The position numbers were made by a program, and so were the translations under genes. Below are positions 26,099 to 33,758 of a stretch of 64,000 nucleotides of DNA, one piece after another (the first letter of the stretch is position 1; each line of letters begins with the position of its first letter). The DNA comes from Romeriopsis sp046049545 (GTDB taxonomy: Bacteria > Cyanobacteriota > Cyanobacteriia > Leptolyngbyales > Leptolyngbyaceae). The DNA is taken from NCBI GenBank assembly GCA_046049545.1, contig JBJORF010000005.1, positions 1 through 64,000 of the forward strand, read 5' to 3'. The notes under the pieces were generated by a model, which saw only the letters and a program-made list of their open reading frames with translations, was not told the origin of the DNA and did not search any database.

Positions 26099-26502
26099 GA
26101 CCCCGTACCTCCTTGAACAACAATTGTTTTGTATTGCCAGTTACAAGACCGTCATCAAGTATATCGAGACTGCCCAAAAAATTCAACTAGTCTTAAGATT
26201 TTCGCAGGCTTTCTCAACATCTCGAAACCCCTTGCAACATAATCCGTAACATTTGTCAGAACCGTTGCCTAGCTGCGTATCTTGCTCCAATCCTGTCAGT
26301 TCGCGCTCAGTATGGACTGTTTCCTGGTCGACCAACACTCTTAAAATGTAACAAATTCGACAGAAATTTGGTTGCGCTATTCTCCCTAAGTTACTGGTAA
26401 AAAATACTTAAAGTCAATCCCTTGCCAATGTTGTTGCTTCTCCGATCGCGCTTCTCAATGATCATGACCCTGTTGCCGCTTGCGGCACGAGGGGGGTATT
26501 AG
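26099..26502. other. Divergent promoter region between DUF3155 and the Hik2-like kinase
   Basis: About 400 bp, relatively AT-rich, without a credible coding frame. It presumably holds both divergent promoters. I could not assign convincing -35/-10 pairs or operators. Confidence 0.5.
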
Positions 26503-27825
26503 ATGTTGCTGCCGACCAGTGCGGAATTTGTGGAGTTGTGTCGATCGCAGTTGTGGCTGTTGGTGCAGGGGTTGGGAGCATCGGCGGCGATGGTGTATTT
26601 GACCGAAGAGGTGGTGAATTCGGCGGAGACTCGGTTGGTGCGAGTGGCATCGGTGCCGGAAGGGACAGTGCTATCGGATCAATCCTTGCCACTGGCACTG
26701 CCGGCGAATCTTGAAATGGATGCGGAACTGCCGAATCCATTGCTGCCTCACCCGGTGACCTCCAGTCGGTCGGAGACCATCGGCCTGCTGGCGGATGCGG
26801 GAAGCTGGTCAGCGGTGCCGGAGTTGGGGCCGCTGGAGCGCCTGGTATTGCCGTTGATGCATGAAGAGATGGTGCTGGGTTTGCTCGTGGCGGAGCGGCG
26901 CGATCGCTCCTGGGATGGGCGGGAGCGGCAGCAGATTGAGCGGACAATTCAGACGTTGAGTTTGGCTTGTGTATTGGATCAGCGATCGCGGTGGCTCCAG
27001 CACCGTCAGCAGCAAACTCAGCAGCTTCAGCTTCAGCAGCATGACCTGATGGATAATCTGGTGCATCAGTTTCGCAATCCGCTGACGGCGTTGCGGACCT
27101 TTGGGAAGTTACTGTTGAAGCGATTGCCGGAGGACGATCGCAATCGGGAAGCAGCGGCGAGCATTGTGCGAGAGAGCGATCGGCTACAGGAGTTGTTATT
27201 GCAGATCGATCGGGCGATTGATCTGCATGAAACGTTGCCCAATGAGCCCCGCGCGACTGCGCCAGCGGCGTTGCCAGCGGCAGGCACTTTAGGGGTGCGC
27301 TTAGAATTACAGCCCTGTGACGTGCGGGAGATTTTGCAGCCGTTGCTGATTTCGGCGGCGGCGGTGGCCCAGGAAAAGCAGCAAGTCTTGCACACGGAAT
27401 GGCCGGAGCGACTGCCGACGGTGCAGGCGAATGCTTCGGCGCTGCGGGAGGTGTTGAGTAACTTGGTTGATAATGCAGTGAAGTACACGCCGATCGGGGG
27501 TGAAGTGCATGTGCGCGTCACGGCAAACCCCGACAAAGTGCAGGTCAGTGTGACGGACAATGGCGGTGGGATTCCCGATGGGGATTTGGCGCAGTTGTTT
27601 CAGCGGCATTTTCGCGGGGTGCAGGCACAGACGGAAACGCCGGGGACGGGATTGGGCTTAGCGATCGCGCGGGAGTTGGTGCAGCAGATGCAGGGGGAGA
27701 TTCAGGTATTTAGTCCGTTGTTGCCAGACGGGTGGCTGAGCGAGGTGTTGCCGACAACGCGGGGGGTGACCTTTGTGTTGACCTTGACTCCGTGGGTTTC
27801 GGCGGTTGCTCAACCCACTGGGTGA
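26503..27825 (+). CDS. GAF-domain sensor histidine kinase, probably Hik2/chloroplast sensor kinase type
   Basis: A 440-residue soluble kinase. A GAF domain occupies about residues 12-165. A Gln-rich linker leads to the dimerisation helix with phospho-His 188 in HQFRNPLTALRTFGKLLLKR, a sequence I associate with Hik2 and plant CSK, the redox-linked sensors of photosynthetic electron transport. The HATPase domain has NLVDNAVKYTP, DNGGGI and GTGLGLAIARELV. The length also fits Hik2. The last ten residues are encoded by a dispersed repeat (27792-27818), so the C-terminus is altered. The identification as Hik2 is from sequence memory and needs a phylogeny. Confidence 0.8.
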   Translation: MLLPTSAEFVELCRSQLWLLVQGLGASAAMVYLTEEVVNSAETRLVRVASVPEGTVLSDQSLPLALPANLEMDAELPNPLLPHPVTSSRSETIGLLADAGSWSAVPELGPLERLVLPLMHEEMVLGLLVAERRDRSWDGRERQQIERTIQTLSLACVLDQRSRWLQHRQQQTQQLQLQQHDLMDNLVHQFRNPLTALRTFGKLLLKRLPEDDRNREAAASIVRESDRLQELLLQIDRAIDLHETLPNEPRATAPAALPAAGTLGVRLELQPCDVREILQPLLISAAAVAQEKQQVLHTEWPERLPTVQANASALREVLSNLVDNAVKYTPIGGEVHVRVTANPDKVQVSVTDNGGGIPDGDLAQLFQRHFRGVQAQTETPGTGLGLAIARELVQQMQGEIQVFSPLLPDGWLSEVLPTTRGVTFVLTLTPWVSAVAQPTG

Positions 27826-28027
27826 TCGGTTGGGGATTGAGCGAGATGCTGCAATCGAGGGCTGAGCGCAGCCGAAGCCCGTCTCCATAACCCACTGGTC
27901 GATCGGTTTGGGATTAAGCGAGACGCTACAATCGAGGGCTGAGCGCCGCCGAAGCCCGTCTCCATAACGACTATCACCTTAGCTGGCTGAGCCCCGCCAA
28001 TATGGGTGGCTCAGCCCCGCCGAAGCC
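27792..28027. repeat. Palindromic repeat cluster with a 77-bp tandem duplication
   Basis: The 27-bp unit at 27792-27818 is the exact reverse complement of 22458-22484. Two adjacent 77-bp units (27814-27890 and 27891-27967) differ at about seven positions. Each holds a GGGCTGAGCG...GCCGAAGCCC palindrome (27859-27880 and 27936-27957). A further related unit is at 28004-28027. The cluster fills the space between the kinase stop and larB and begins inside the kinase gene. Confidence 0.9.
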
Positions 28028-28031
28028 AAGC

Positions 28032-28754
28032 CTACTTTTCGCGCAATTTCTCAGCCGTGCGCAAAATTTGTCCGGCCAGAATTGCCGCACCAAAGCCGTT
28101 GTCGATATTCACCACACCCAGCCCCGCCGCGCAGGAATTCAGCATTCCCAGTAAGGGTGCCAAGCCATTAAAACTCGCGCCATAGCCAATGCTGGTCGGT
28201 ACAGCAATAATCGGGCAATCGACTAATCCCCCGACCACACTGGGCAATGCGCCTTCCATTCCGGCCACCACGATCAGCACATCCGCCCGATCGAGCACCG
28301 CCTGCTGACTGAGCAACCGCTGAATCCCCGCGACCCCCACATCCCACAGCCGTTCGACCCGAAACCCACAAAGTTCCGCTGTTACCGCCGCTTCCTCGGC
28401 AACGGGCAAATCAGCGGTGCCTGCGGTGAGAATGCAGATCGTGCCGATCCGCTGGGGAATCTTTTCCGGCTGGACGATCGCGCAAATCCGGGCCCGATCG
28501 TAATAGCGCATCGGCGGCAGCATTTGGGCGATCCATTCCGCTTTGGCTGGATCAACGCGGGTGGCAATAATCGCCGCCGGGGGTGCTGCGCGATCGTGCA
28601 TCGCCGCCATGATTTGGGCAATTTGTTCCGGGGGTTTGTCCTGCCCCCAGATCACCTCGGGAAAGCCTGTCCGGCGGCCCCGATCGTGATCCACCTTGGC
28701 AAAATCTCCCACGGTCTCAAAGGGCAGCGGTTGGGGCGGTTCGGATTGGGACAT
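28032..28754 (-). CDS. larB: LarB, nickel-pincer cofactor biosynthesis carboxylase
   Basis: Carboxylates and hydrolyses nicotinic acid adenine dinucleotide, the first step towards the nickel-pincer nucleotide of lactate racemase and relatives. 240 residues from ATG at 28754. The C-terminal half is the PurE-like domain (DVLIVVAGMEGALPSVVGGLV, in pieces VVAGMEGALPSVVGGL and PIIAVPTSIGYGASFNGLAPLL). The N-terminal FPEVIWGQDKPPEQI region is typical of LarB. larA, larC and larE are not nearby. Confidence 0.92.
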   Translation of the reverse strand: MSQSEPPQPLPFETVGDFAKVDHDRGRRTGFPEVIWGQDKPPEQIAQIMAAMHDRAAPPAAIIATRVDPAKAEWIAQMLPPMRYYDRARICAIVQPEKIPQRIGTICILTAGTADLPVAEEAAVTAELCGFRVERLWDVGVAGIQRLLSQQAVLDRADVLIVVAGMEGALPSVVGGLVDCPIIAVPTSIGYGASFNGLAPLLGMLNSCAAGLGVVNIDNGFGAAILAGQILRTAEKLREK

Positions 28755-28781
28755 GAAACGATCGGGCATGGGGCGATCGGG

Positions 28782-29321
28782 CTAGAAGCGATAAATAAAA
28801 CGTTGAGTATTGGTGACGGGAATCCGGATTGAGGATGAGGCCGGATGCCGATCGGGCCGGTGATGGCGATGGAAAGTGCGCGGTGAAACGCTGTAATAAC
28901 CGGGCGCGCTGTAATAACCGGGGGAATAGCCCACGGGATCTTCCAAAATGACGCGCTGGCTGCCATCCGGACTGACAATTTCCGTACGCTGGTAGTAAAC
29001 CGTTGGCGCTTGATAAACCCGATGTGGGGGCTGATGGTACACCCGATGCGGGGTCTGAATCCGCATGATTTCGCGAGAGGGCGTATAAATGTTGCTATGG
29101 GACGGCATGTAAATGTCGTGAGCCGAATGACCGATCGCATGATTCTGGCCGATCGTCAGAGGTTGATGCGACGACTGATCAAAAAATGGCGCTGACCCGA
29201 CTACCGGAGCCGATTCAATCATGAAGAATTGGGCTTGGGCGGGTTGCAGGTTCAAACCCCCGATCGTCACCACCATCGCCCCCAACGCTAAAGCCTTTCC
29301 TGTGACTGTTCGACTTGTCAT
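28782..29321 (-). CDS. Secreted His/Tyr/Pro-rich hypothetical protein
   Basis: 179 residues from ATG at 29321, chosen because GAGGTA lies eight bases upstream and because it gives a good signal peptide (cleavage expected after QPAQA, residues 22-26). The mature part is rich in His, Tyr and Pro, with imperfect internal repeats (HRVYHQPPHRVYQAP, and PGYYSAPGYYSVSP). It ends in a basic stretch HRHHRPDRHP. It is predicted periplasmic or extracellular. I do not recognise a family. The His-rich composition next to larB hints at metal binding, but that is speculation. Confidence 0.72.
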   Translation of the reverse strand: MTSRTVTGKALALGAMVVTIGGLNLQPAQAQFFMIESAPVVGSAPFFDQSSHQPLTIGQNHAIGHSAHDIYMPSHSNIYTPSREIMRIQTPHRVYHQPPHRVYQAPTVYYQRTEIVSPDGSQRVILEDPVGYSPGYYSAPGYYSVSPRTFHRHHRPDRHPASSSIRIPVTNTQRFIYRF

Positions 29322-29374
29322 GAGCATTACCTCGCATCGGCGAAACATAATCATGGCGAAACACAACCATACTT

Positions 29375-30616
29375 TCATTCTAATGCCTGAACCGCGATCG
29401 CTTGACCCGCCAGCCACCCCGTCGTCCAAGCACTTTGGAAATTAAAGCCCCCCGTCACACCATCGATGTCCAGCACTTCCCCAGCGAAGTAGAGTCCGGG
29501 GGCGACTTTGCTCTGGAGGGTTTTGAAATCGACTTCGGAGAGTTTCACGCCGCCGCAGGTAACGAATTCATCTTTGAATTGACCCTTGCCATTAATCTGG
29601 TATCGGCCCTGGAGCAATTCTTCGATCAGTGCGTTGAGGTTGGCTTTGGGCAGATCTGACCAGCGACCCTCCGGCCCAATTCCTGCTTCGGCGGTGAGGC
29701 TTTCCCAGAGGCGGCGCGGAATCATTACGGGGCAGGAACTGGCGATCGTTTTGCGCCCGAGTTGATTTTTGACCATCATCAGTTCCTTTTGCAGACTGTC
29801 ACGGTTGTGCTTCGGGAGCCAGTTAATCACGAGTTCTGCCTGGTAGCGGCGATCACACAGTTCCCGCGCACCCCAAGCCGAGAGCTTCAGAATCGCCGGG
29901 CCGCTCAGTCCCCAATGGGTAATCAAGACGGGGCCAGTTTGTTCGAGTTTGGTTTTGTTGTCTAACTGCAATTTCACCTGGGCCGAATTTGCTGCGACTC
30001 CGGCGAGGTCTTGGAGGCGACGGTCTTTGATCGTGAACGTAAAGAGGGATGGGACGGGCGGGACGATCGTATGGCCCAAAGCCTGGGCGATCGTGTGCCC
30101 CTGTGGACTGCTGCCCGATGCCAGTAATACCGCATCAGCGGTGAGGACTTGACCCGATCGTAGGGTAACTTGCCAGCTTGAAGCACCGCGCTCAACTTTT
30201 TTCACCGCTGCGCCAGTTTGGAGCCGGATGCTGAGCTGGTCGGTGCGATTCATCAGACATTCAACGATCGTTCCGGAATCATCCGTCGTCGGAAACATCC
30301 GGCCATCTTTTTCGGTTTTCAGCGCCACACCGCGATCGCTGAACCAATCGATCGTATTTTGGGGCTGAAACCGACTAAATGCCCCCCGCAACGCCTTCCC
30401 CCCCCGTGGATAATGCTGCACCAACACCGACGGCTCAAAGCAAGCATGGGTGACATTACAGCGGCCCCCGCCCGAGATCCGCACCTTGGCGAGGGGTTCA
30501 CGGCCCGCTTCGAGGATCGTGACTTGGGTGTGGGGATTGGCTTCCGCACAGGCGATCGCCCCCATAAAACCGGCTGCGCCGCCGCCGATGACGATGACGG
30601 TTTGATGATTCAACAA
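29375..30616 (-). CDS. FAD-dependent oxidoreductase, HI0933/BaiN family
   Basis: A 413-residue flavoprotein. The N-terminal dinucleotide-binding motif is VIVIGGGAAGFMGAIACAEA. The family signature GGGRCNVTHACFEP lies near residues 50-63. The second FAD contact near the C-terminus is YFAGEVLDIDGVTGGFNFQ, followed by SAWTTGWLAG. Members include putative bile-acid 7-dehydroxylation flavoproteins and E. coli YhiN, but the physiological reaction is unknown. The stop is followed by the short gap to the secreted-protein gene, and a triplicated 16-bp repeat separates the start from purQ. Confidence 0.9.
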   Translation of the reverse strand: MLNHQTVIVIGGGAAGFMGAIACAEANPHTQVTILEAGREPLAKVRISGGGRCNVTHACFEPSVLVQHYPRGGKALRGAFSRFQPQNTIDWFSDRGVALKTEKDGRMFPTTDDSGTIVECLMNRTDQLSIRLQTGAAVKKVERGASSWQVTLRSGQVLTADAVLLASGSSPQGHTIAQALGHTIVPPVPSLFTFTIKDRRLQDLAGVAANSAQVKLQLDNKTKLEQTGPVLITHWGLSGPAILKLSAWGARELCDRRYQAELVINWLPKHNRDSLQKELMMVKNQLGRKTIASSCPVMIPRRLWESLTAEAGIGPEGRWSDLPKANLNALIEELLQGRYQINGKGQFKDEFVTCGGVKLSEVDFKTLQSKVAPGLYFAGEVLDIDGVTGGFNFQSAWTTGWLAGQAIAVQALE

Positions 30617-30620
30617 TGTC

Positions 30621-30668
30621 GCCTCCCTGCTAAGTGGCCTCCCTGCTAAGTAGCCTCCCTGCTAAGCG
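30621..30668. repeat. 16-bp unit repeated three times over the purQ stop codon
   Basis: GCCTCCCTGCTAAGTG (30621-30636), GCCTCCCTGCTAAGTA (30637-30652) and GCCTCCCTGCTAAGCG (30653-30668) are contiguous. The last contains the purQ stop (30662-30664), so the unit was probably copied outward from the gene end. Confidence 0.95.
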
Positions 30669-31357
30669 ACACCCGCTTTGGCCAGTAACGCTTTGAACAG
30701 TCCTAATCCGTCAGTATTGCCTAAAGCCGCATCCGCGCAGCGTTCCGGGTGGGGCATCATGCCGAGGACGTTGCCTTGGGCGTTGCAGATCCCGGCGATG
30801 TTGTTGAGTGAGCCGTTGATATTAGCATCGTCCGTGACGTTACCGTTCGCATCACAGTAGCGGAACAGGACTTGGCCGTTATCTTCGATCGCCTTCAAGG
30901 TATCCGCATCCGCGTAGTAACAGCCTTCCCCATGGGCAACGGGGACGCTGATGATTTGGCCTTGTTGGTAGGCGTGAGTCCAGGGGGTGTCCGTGCGTTC
31001 GATCTTGAGGGGGACACGATCGCAGATAAAGTGCAGATCGCGATTCCGCATCAGCGCACCGGGGAGTAATCCGGCTTCCGTCAGGACTTGGAACCCATTG
31101 CAGACACCGAGGACGTACTTGCCCTGTTCCGCATGGTTGCGGGTCGCTTGCATGACCGGGGAGAAGCGCGCGATCGCGCCGCAGCGCAGATAATCCCCAT
31201 AGCTAAAGCCACCAGGGACAACCATCACATCAATGTCGCTAATGTCGCTGTCCTCATGCCAGATCATGCGAGTCGGTTGGCCGAGAATGCCTTGGGTAAT
31301 CCAAGCCATATCGCGATCGCAGTTGGAGCCGGGGAAGACGACGATGCCGAATTTCAT
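30662..31357 (-). CDS. purQ: Phosphoribosylformylglycinamidine synthase, glutaminase subunit
   Basis: Supplies ammonia from glutamine for FGAM synthesis, working with PurL and PurS. 231 residues, class I glutamine amidotransferase fold. The nucleophilic Cys is in GVCNGFQVLTEAGLLPG (about residue 84). The His-Glu pair is represented by MMPHPERCAD near the C-terminus. The N-terminal KFGIVVFPGSNCDRD is typical. It is co-oriented with purS upstream (36-bp gap), so they form an operon. purL is not in the window. Confidence 0.96.
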   Translation of the reverse strand: MKFGIVVFPGSNCDRDMAWITQGILGQPTRMIWHEDSDISDIDVMVVPGGFSYGDYLRCGAIARFSPVMQATRNHAEQGKYVLGVCNGFQVLTEAGLLPGALMRNRDLHFICDRVPLKIERTDTPWTHAYQQGQIISVPVAHGEGCYYADADTLKAIEDNGQVLFRYCDANGNVTDDANINGSLNNIAGICNAQGNVLGMMPHPERCADAALGNTDGLGLFKALLAKAGVA

Positions 31358-31393
31358 GGTTTTGCGGGGATTGATTGGAGGGGGCAGGCCGAA

Positions 31394-31651
31394 TTATTGG
31401 GCGTGAAGTTCGAAGCGGTAGTTTTCGATCACGGGGTTGGCGAGGAGTTGGTCGCACACTTGATCGAGTTGCGCTTTGGCGGCGGTCTCGCTATCGGCGG
31501 TGAGGATCATTTCCACAAATTTGCCGATGCGGACGCTGTCAACATTGTTGTATCCCATGTGACTGAGGCCAGACTGGACGGCGGTGCCAGCGGGATCGAG
31601 GACGGACGGACGAAGGGTGACAAAGATTTGGGCCTGATAGGTTTGTGCCAC
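31394..31651 (-). CDS. purS: Phosphoribosylformylglycinamidine synthase, PurS subunit
   Basis: An 85-residue small subunit that bridges PurL and PurQ in the multi-subunit FGAM synthase. The sequence pattern is typical: YQAQIFVTLRPSVLDPAGTA at the start, VQSGLSHMGYNNVDSVRIGK next, and QVCDQLLANPVIENYRFEL at the end. It is the first gene of the purS-purQ operon and diverges from the Fur-family regulator gene across about 110 bp. The stated start MAQ is well placed for the family. Confidence 0.95.
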   Translation of the reverse strand: MAQTYQAQIFVTLRPSVLDPAGTAVQSGLSHMGYNNVDSVRIGKFVEMILTADSETAAKAQLDQVCDQLLANPVIENYRFELHAQ

Positions 31652-31764
31652 GGGAAGAAGTCCTGTATGCGCGCGAATGTCGGCTTCCCATTGTAGGGCA
31701 ATCGGGTAAACTCAAACATGCGTCCGGTTTTCCTGGCGCTGAATTTCCTCGCCGCCGCTCTCCT

Positions 31765-32154
31765 ATGGAAACCCGCCGGACTCGTAGCCAAGACCGCATT
31801 CTCGATTGTCTAAAAAATTGTGCCGATCCGATTTCGGCGCAGGATATCTATGTGGCGCTCCGATCGCAGAATCAATCGATGGGGCTAGCGACGGTGTATC
31901 GATCGCTCGATCTACTTAAAAAGGCGGGGCTGGTGCAGGTGCGGACGCAGCCAACGGGGGAGTCGCTCTATACGACGATCCAGGAAGATCGCCATCACTT
32001 GACTTGTTTGAATTGCGGGCTGTCGATCCCGATCGATGACTGTCCGGTGCATCATTTGGAGGATGAGCTGACGCAGATGCACACATTCAAGATCCACTAT
32101 CACACGCTGGAATTTTTTGGCCTCTGCCAACGCTGTCAGCTCACAGAGGCATGA
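31765..32154 (+). CDS. zur: Fur-family metalloregulator, probably Zur (FurB type)
   Basis: 130 residues from ATG at 31765 (METRRTRSQDRIL); an upstream in-frame start adds unconserved sequence. The winged helix comprises ISAQDIYVALRSQNQSMGLATVYRSLDLLKK (in pieces QSMGLATVYRSLDLLKKAGL). The metal-binding C-terminal part has HHLTCLNCG and FFGLCQRCQ, two CxxC pairs for structural zinc. The short length, the missing N-terminal extension and the C-terminal pattern fit cyanobacterial Zur/FurB rather than FurA or PerR. I see no Zur box in the 113 bp shared with purS. Confidence 0.8.
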   Translation: METRRTRSQDRILDCLKNCADPISAQDIYVALRSQNQSMGLATVYRSLDLLKKAGLVQVRTQPTGESLYTTIQEDRHHLTCLNCGLSIPIDDCPVHHLEDELTQMHTFKIHYHTLEFFGLCQRCQLTEA

Positions 32155-32164
32155 TGCGGAAGGG

Positions 32165-33106
32165 TTACGGGCGGTTCTCGACGATCGCCATCATGCTTTG
32201 AATACTGGCGGGGATGCTAGCGGGATCCATGAACAGGACTTTGCTGCTGTCGCTCTTACCGATCGTTTCGCCCATGTTCAGATAACCGAGGGCCATGAGG
32301 AGCTGGGCGGCATTGGTGGCGCTCGGGTCACTATTGAGGGCTTGGGTGACGATGTTGACGGCTTCGGCGGTGGCTTGGGCTTTGAGCACCTGTTGCTGAC
32401 GGTTGGCCTGGGCTTCAAGAACAATGCGCTGCTGTTCGGCTTCGGCGGCGAGGACGGTGGCGCGTTTGCGAGCTTCGGCATCGAGGACTTGGGCTTCGGC
32501 TTTACCGCGCGCGCTGTTGACAGCGGCATCACGTTCGCCTTCGGAGGTGAGGACGGCGGCGCGTTTTTTGCGTTCGGCGGACATTTGCAATTCCATCGAT
32601 TCCATCACGGCTTTGGCCGGGACAATTTCTTTCAGCTCGACGCGGGTGACTTTGATGCCCCAGGGGTCGGTGGCTTGATCGAGTTCGCGCAGCAGGGTTT
32701 CATTGATCTGTTCGCGGGCGGTGAAGGTTTCGTCGAGTTCGAGTTTCCCCATTTCGGCGCGGACTTGGGCCAAGGCAAGATTGACCATGGCGGCTTGGAG
32801 GTTCTGGACTTTGTAGTAAGTCTTGGACATATCAACGATCCGCCAATAGATTACTGCGTCCGCCGCGATCGAGACGTTATCCCGCGTAATACAGTTCTGC
32901 GGGGGAATGTCGATCACTTTTTCCCGAATCGTGTCGCGGTAGGCGATCCGATCGAGGCCCGGAATGATGAAGTTGAGGCCCGGTTCGAGTTTACGATCGA
33001 ACTGGCCGAGGCGTTCGACCAAGGCTTCATTCCCTTGTTCAATTACTTTGACCGTGGAAGCGGCGACGCTGCCGCCTAAGACTAATGCGACGAACCAACC
33101 CAACAT
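32165..33106 (-). CDS. SPFH/stomatin-like membrane protein
   Basis: 313 residues from ATG at 33106, supported by GGAG nine bases upstream; a TTG at 33121 is in frame. An N-terminal membrane anchor (about 5-22) is followed by the SPFH domain (VIEQGNEALVERLGQFDRKL, then GLNFIIPGLDRIAYRDT). A long Ala/Glu-rich coiled coil follows (about residues 205-260), with a short conserved tail. These proteins form cage-like oligomers on the membrane and often regulate FtsH-type proteolysis. It forms an operon with the NfeD gene upstream, the standard pairing. Confidence 0.93.
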   Translation of the reverse strand: MLGWFVALVLGGSVAASTVKVIEQGNEALVERLGQFDRKLEPGLNFIIPGLDRIAYRDTIREKVIDIPPQNCITRDNVSIAADAVIYWRIVDMSKTYYKVQNLQAAMVNLALAQVRAEMGKLELDETFTAREQINETLLRELDQATDPWGIKVTRVELKEIVPAKAVMESMELQMSAERKKRAAVLTSEGERDAAVNSARGKAEAQVLDAEARKRATVLAAEAEQQRIVLEAQANRQQQVLKAQATAEAVNIVTQALNSDPSATNAAQLLMALGYLNMGETIGKSDSSKVLFMDPASIPASIQSMMAIVENRP

Positions 33107-33169
33107 AATCCGCTGCTCCAAAAAAGTTTGTTTGTCTGAATGGTTAGATTTGAATGATTGGAAAAGTAA

Positions 33170-33568
33170 TCAACGCGTCGTCACAATCAGCGTCGTCCCA
33201 TCCCGCCCGACGATCGTTACGGGCATTGTAGCCGCTAAAGATTGCTGTGGATCCTCAAGTTTGGCAGCCCAGGACTGACCTTCGTACTGCACCCGACCGA
33301 TCCCATTTACGGGAATGTCCGTGAGGGTTTCGCCCGCTGCGGCATCGAACTTATGCGATCGCGCCGGAGATTTGACCAAGGGGCGGGAGAGCAGGATGCC
33401 GAGGGTAGTCAAGATCAGCCAAAGCATGACCTGTCCCCCAAAGGCGATAATGATTCCACTCATAAAGCCGACGAGGATTGCCGCCACACCGCCCACAAGC
33501 GCCACATAGGCGGTGGGGACGATCGCTTCTAAAATACAAAGGCCGAAGCCCACTAAAAACCAAATCAT
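33170..33568 (-). CDS. NfeD family membrane protein
   Basis: 132 residues. Two or three membrane helices (about residues 3-25, 27-45 and 48-62) precede a small OB-fold domain (about 75-132; GETLTDIPVNGIGRVQYEGQ and TIVGRDGTTLIVTTR). NfeD proteins partner SPFH proteins through this OB domain. The gene lies 63 bp upstream of the SPFH gene on the same strand. It is the short NfeD form, lacking the ClpP-like protease domain. Confidence 0.93.
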   Translation of the reverse strand: MIWFLVGFGLCILEAIVPTAYVALVGGVAAILVGFMSGIIIAFGGQVMLWLILTTLGILLSRPLVKSPARSHKFDAAAGETLTDIPVNGIGRVQYEGQSWAAKLEDPQQSLAATMPVTIVGRDGTTLIVTTR

Positions 33569-33758
33569 CTTGGGATAAGCCCGATTAGGGTTTGATGGAT
33601 TGCTTGCAAGCTGTGAAATCGTTGGTATAGTTTGTATGCCAAATACCTACATAACGTACCCGCACCGTTACGGAAAGTAGATCGATGATTGATCGATGAT
33701 TTTTCGAGGTTTTTATGTGGCGGGTTTTTGCGACCTGTTTTGCAGTTTTGAATGTTGC

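Noticed and set aside
31652..31764. Zur operator between purS and zur
   Set aside because: I looked for a TGATAAT...ATTATCA-like palindrome and found none.
32117..33079. 320-codon plus-strand frame opposite the SPFH gene
   Set aside because: Gly/Asp/Phe-biased shadow of an Ala/Glu-rich coiled coil; no family resemblance, and the SPFH protein is certain.
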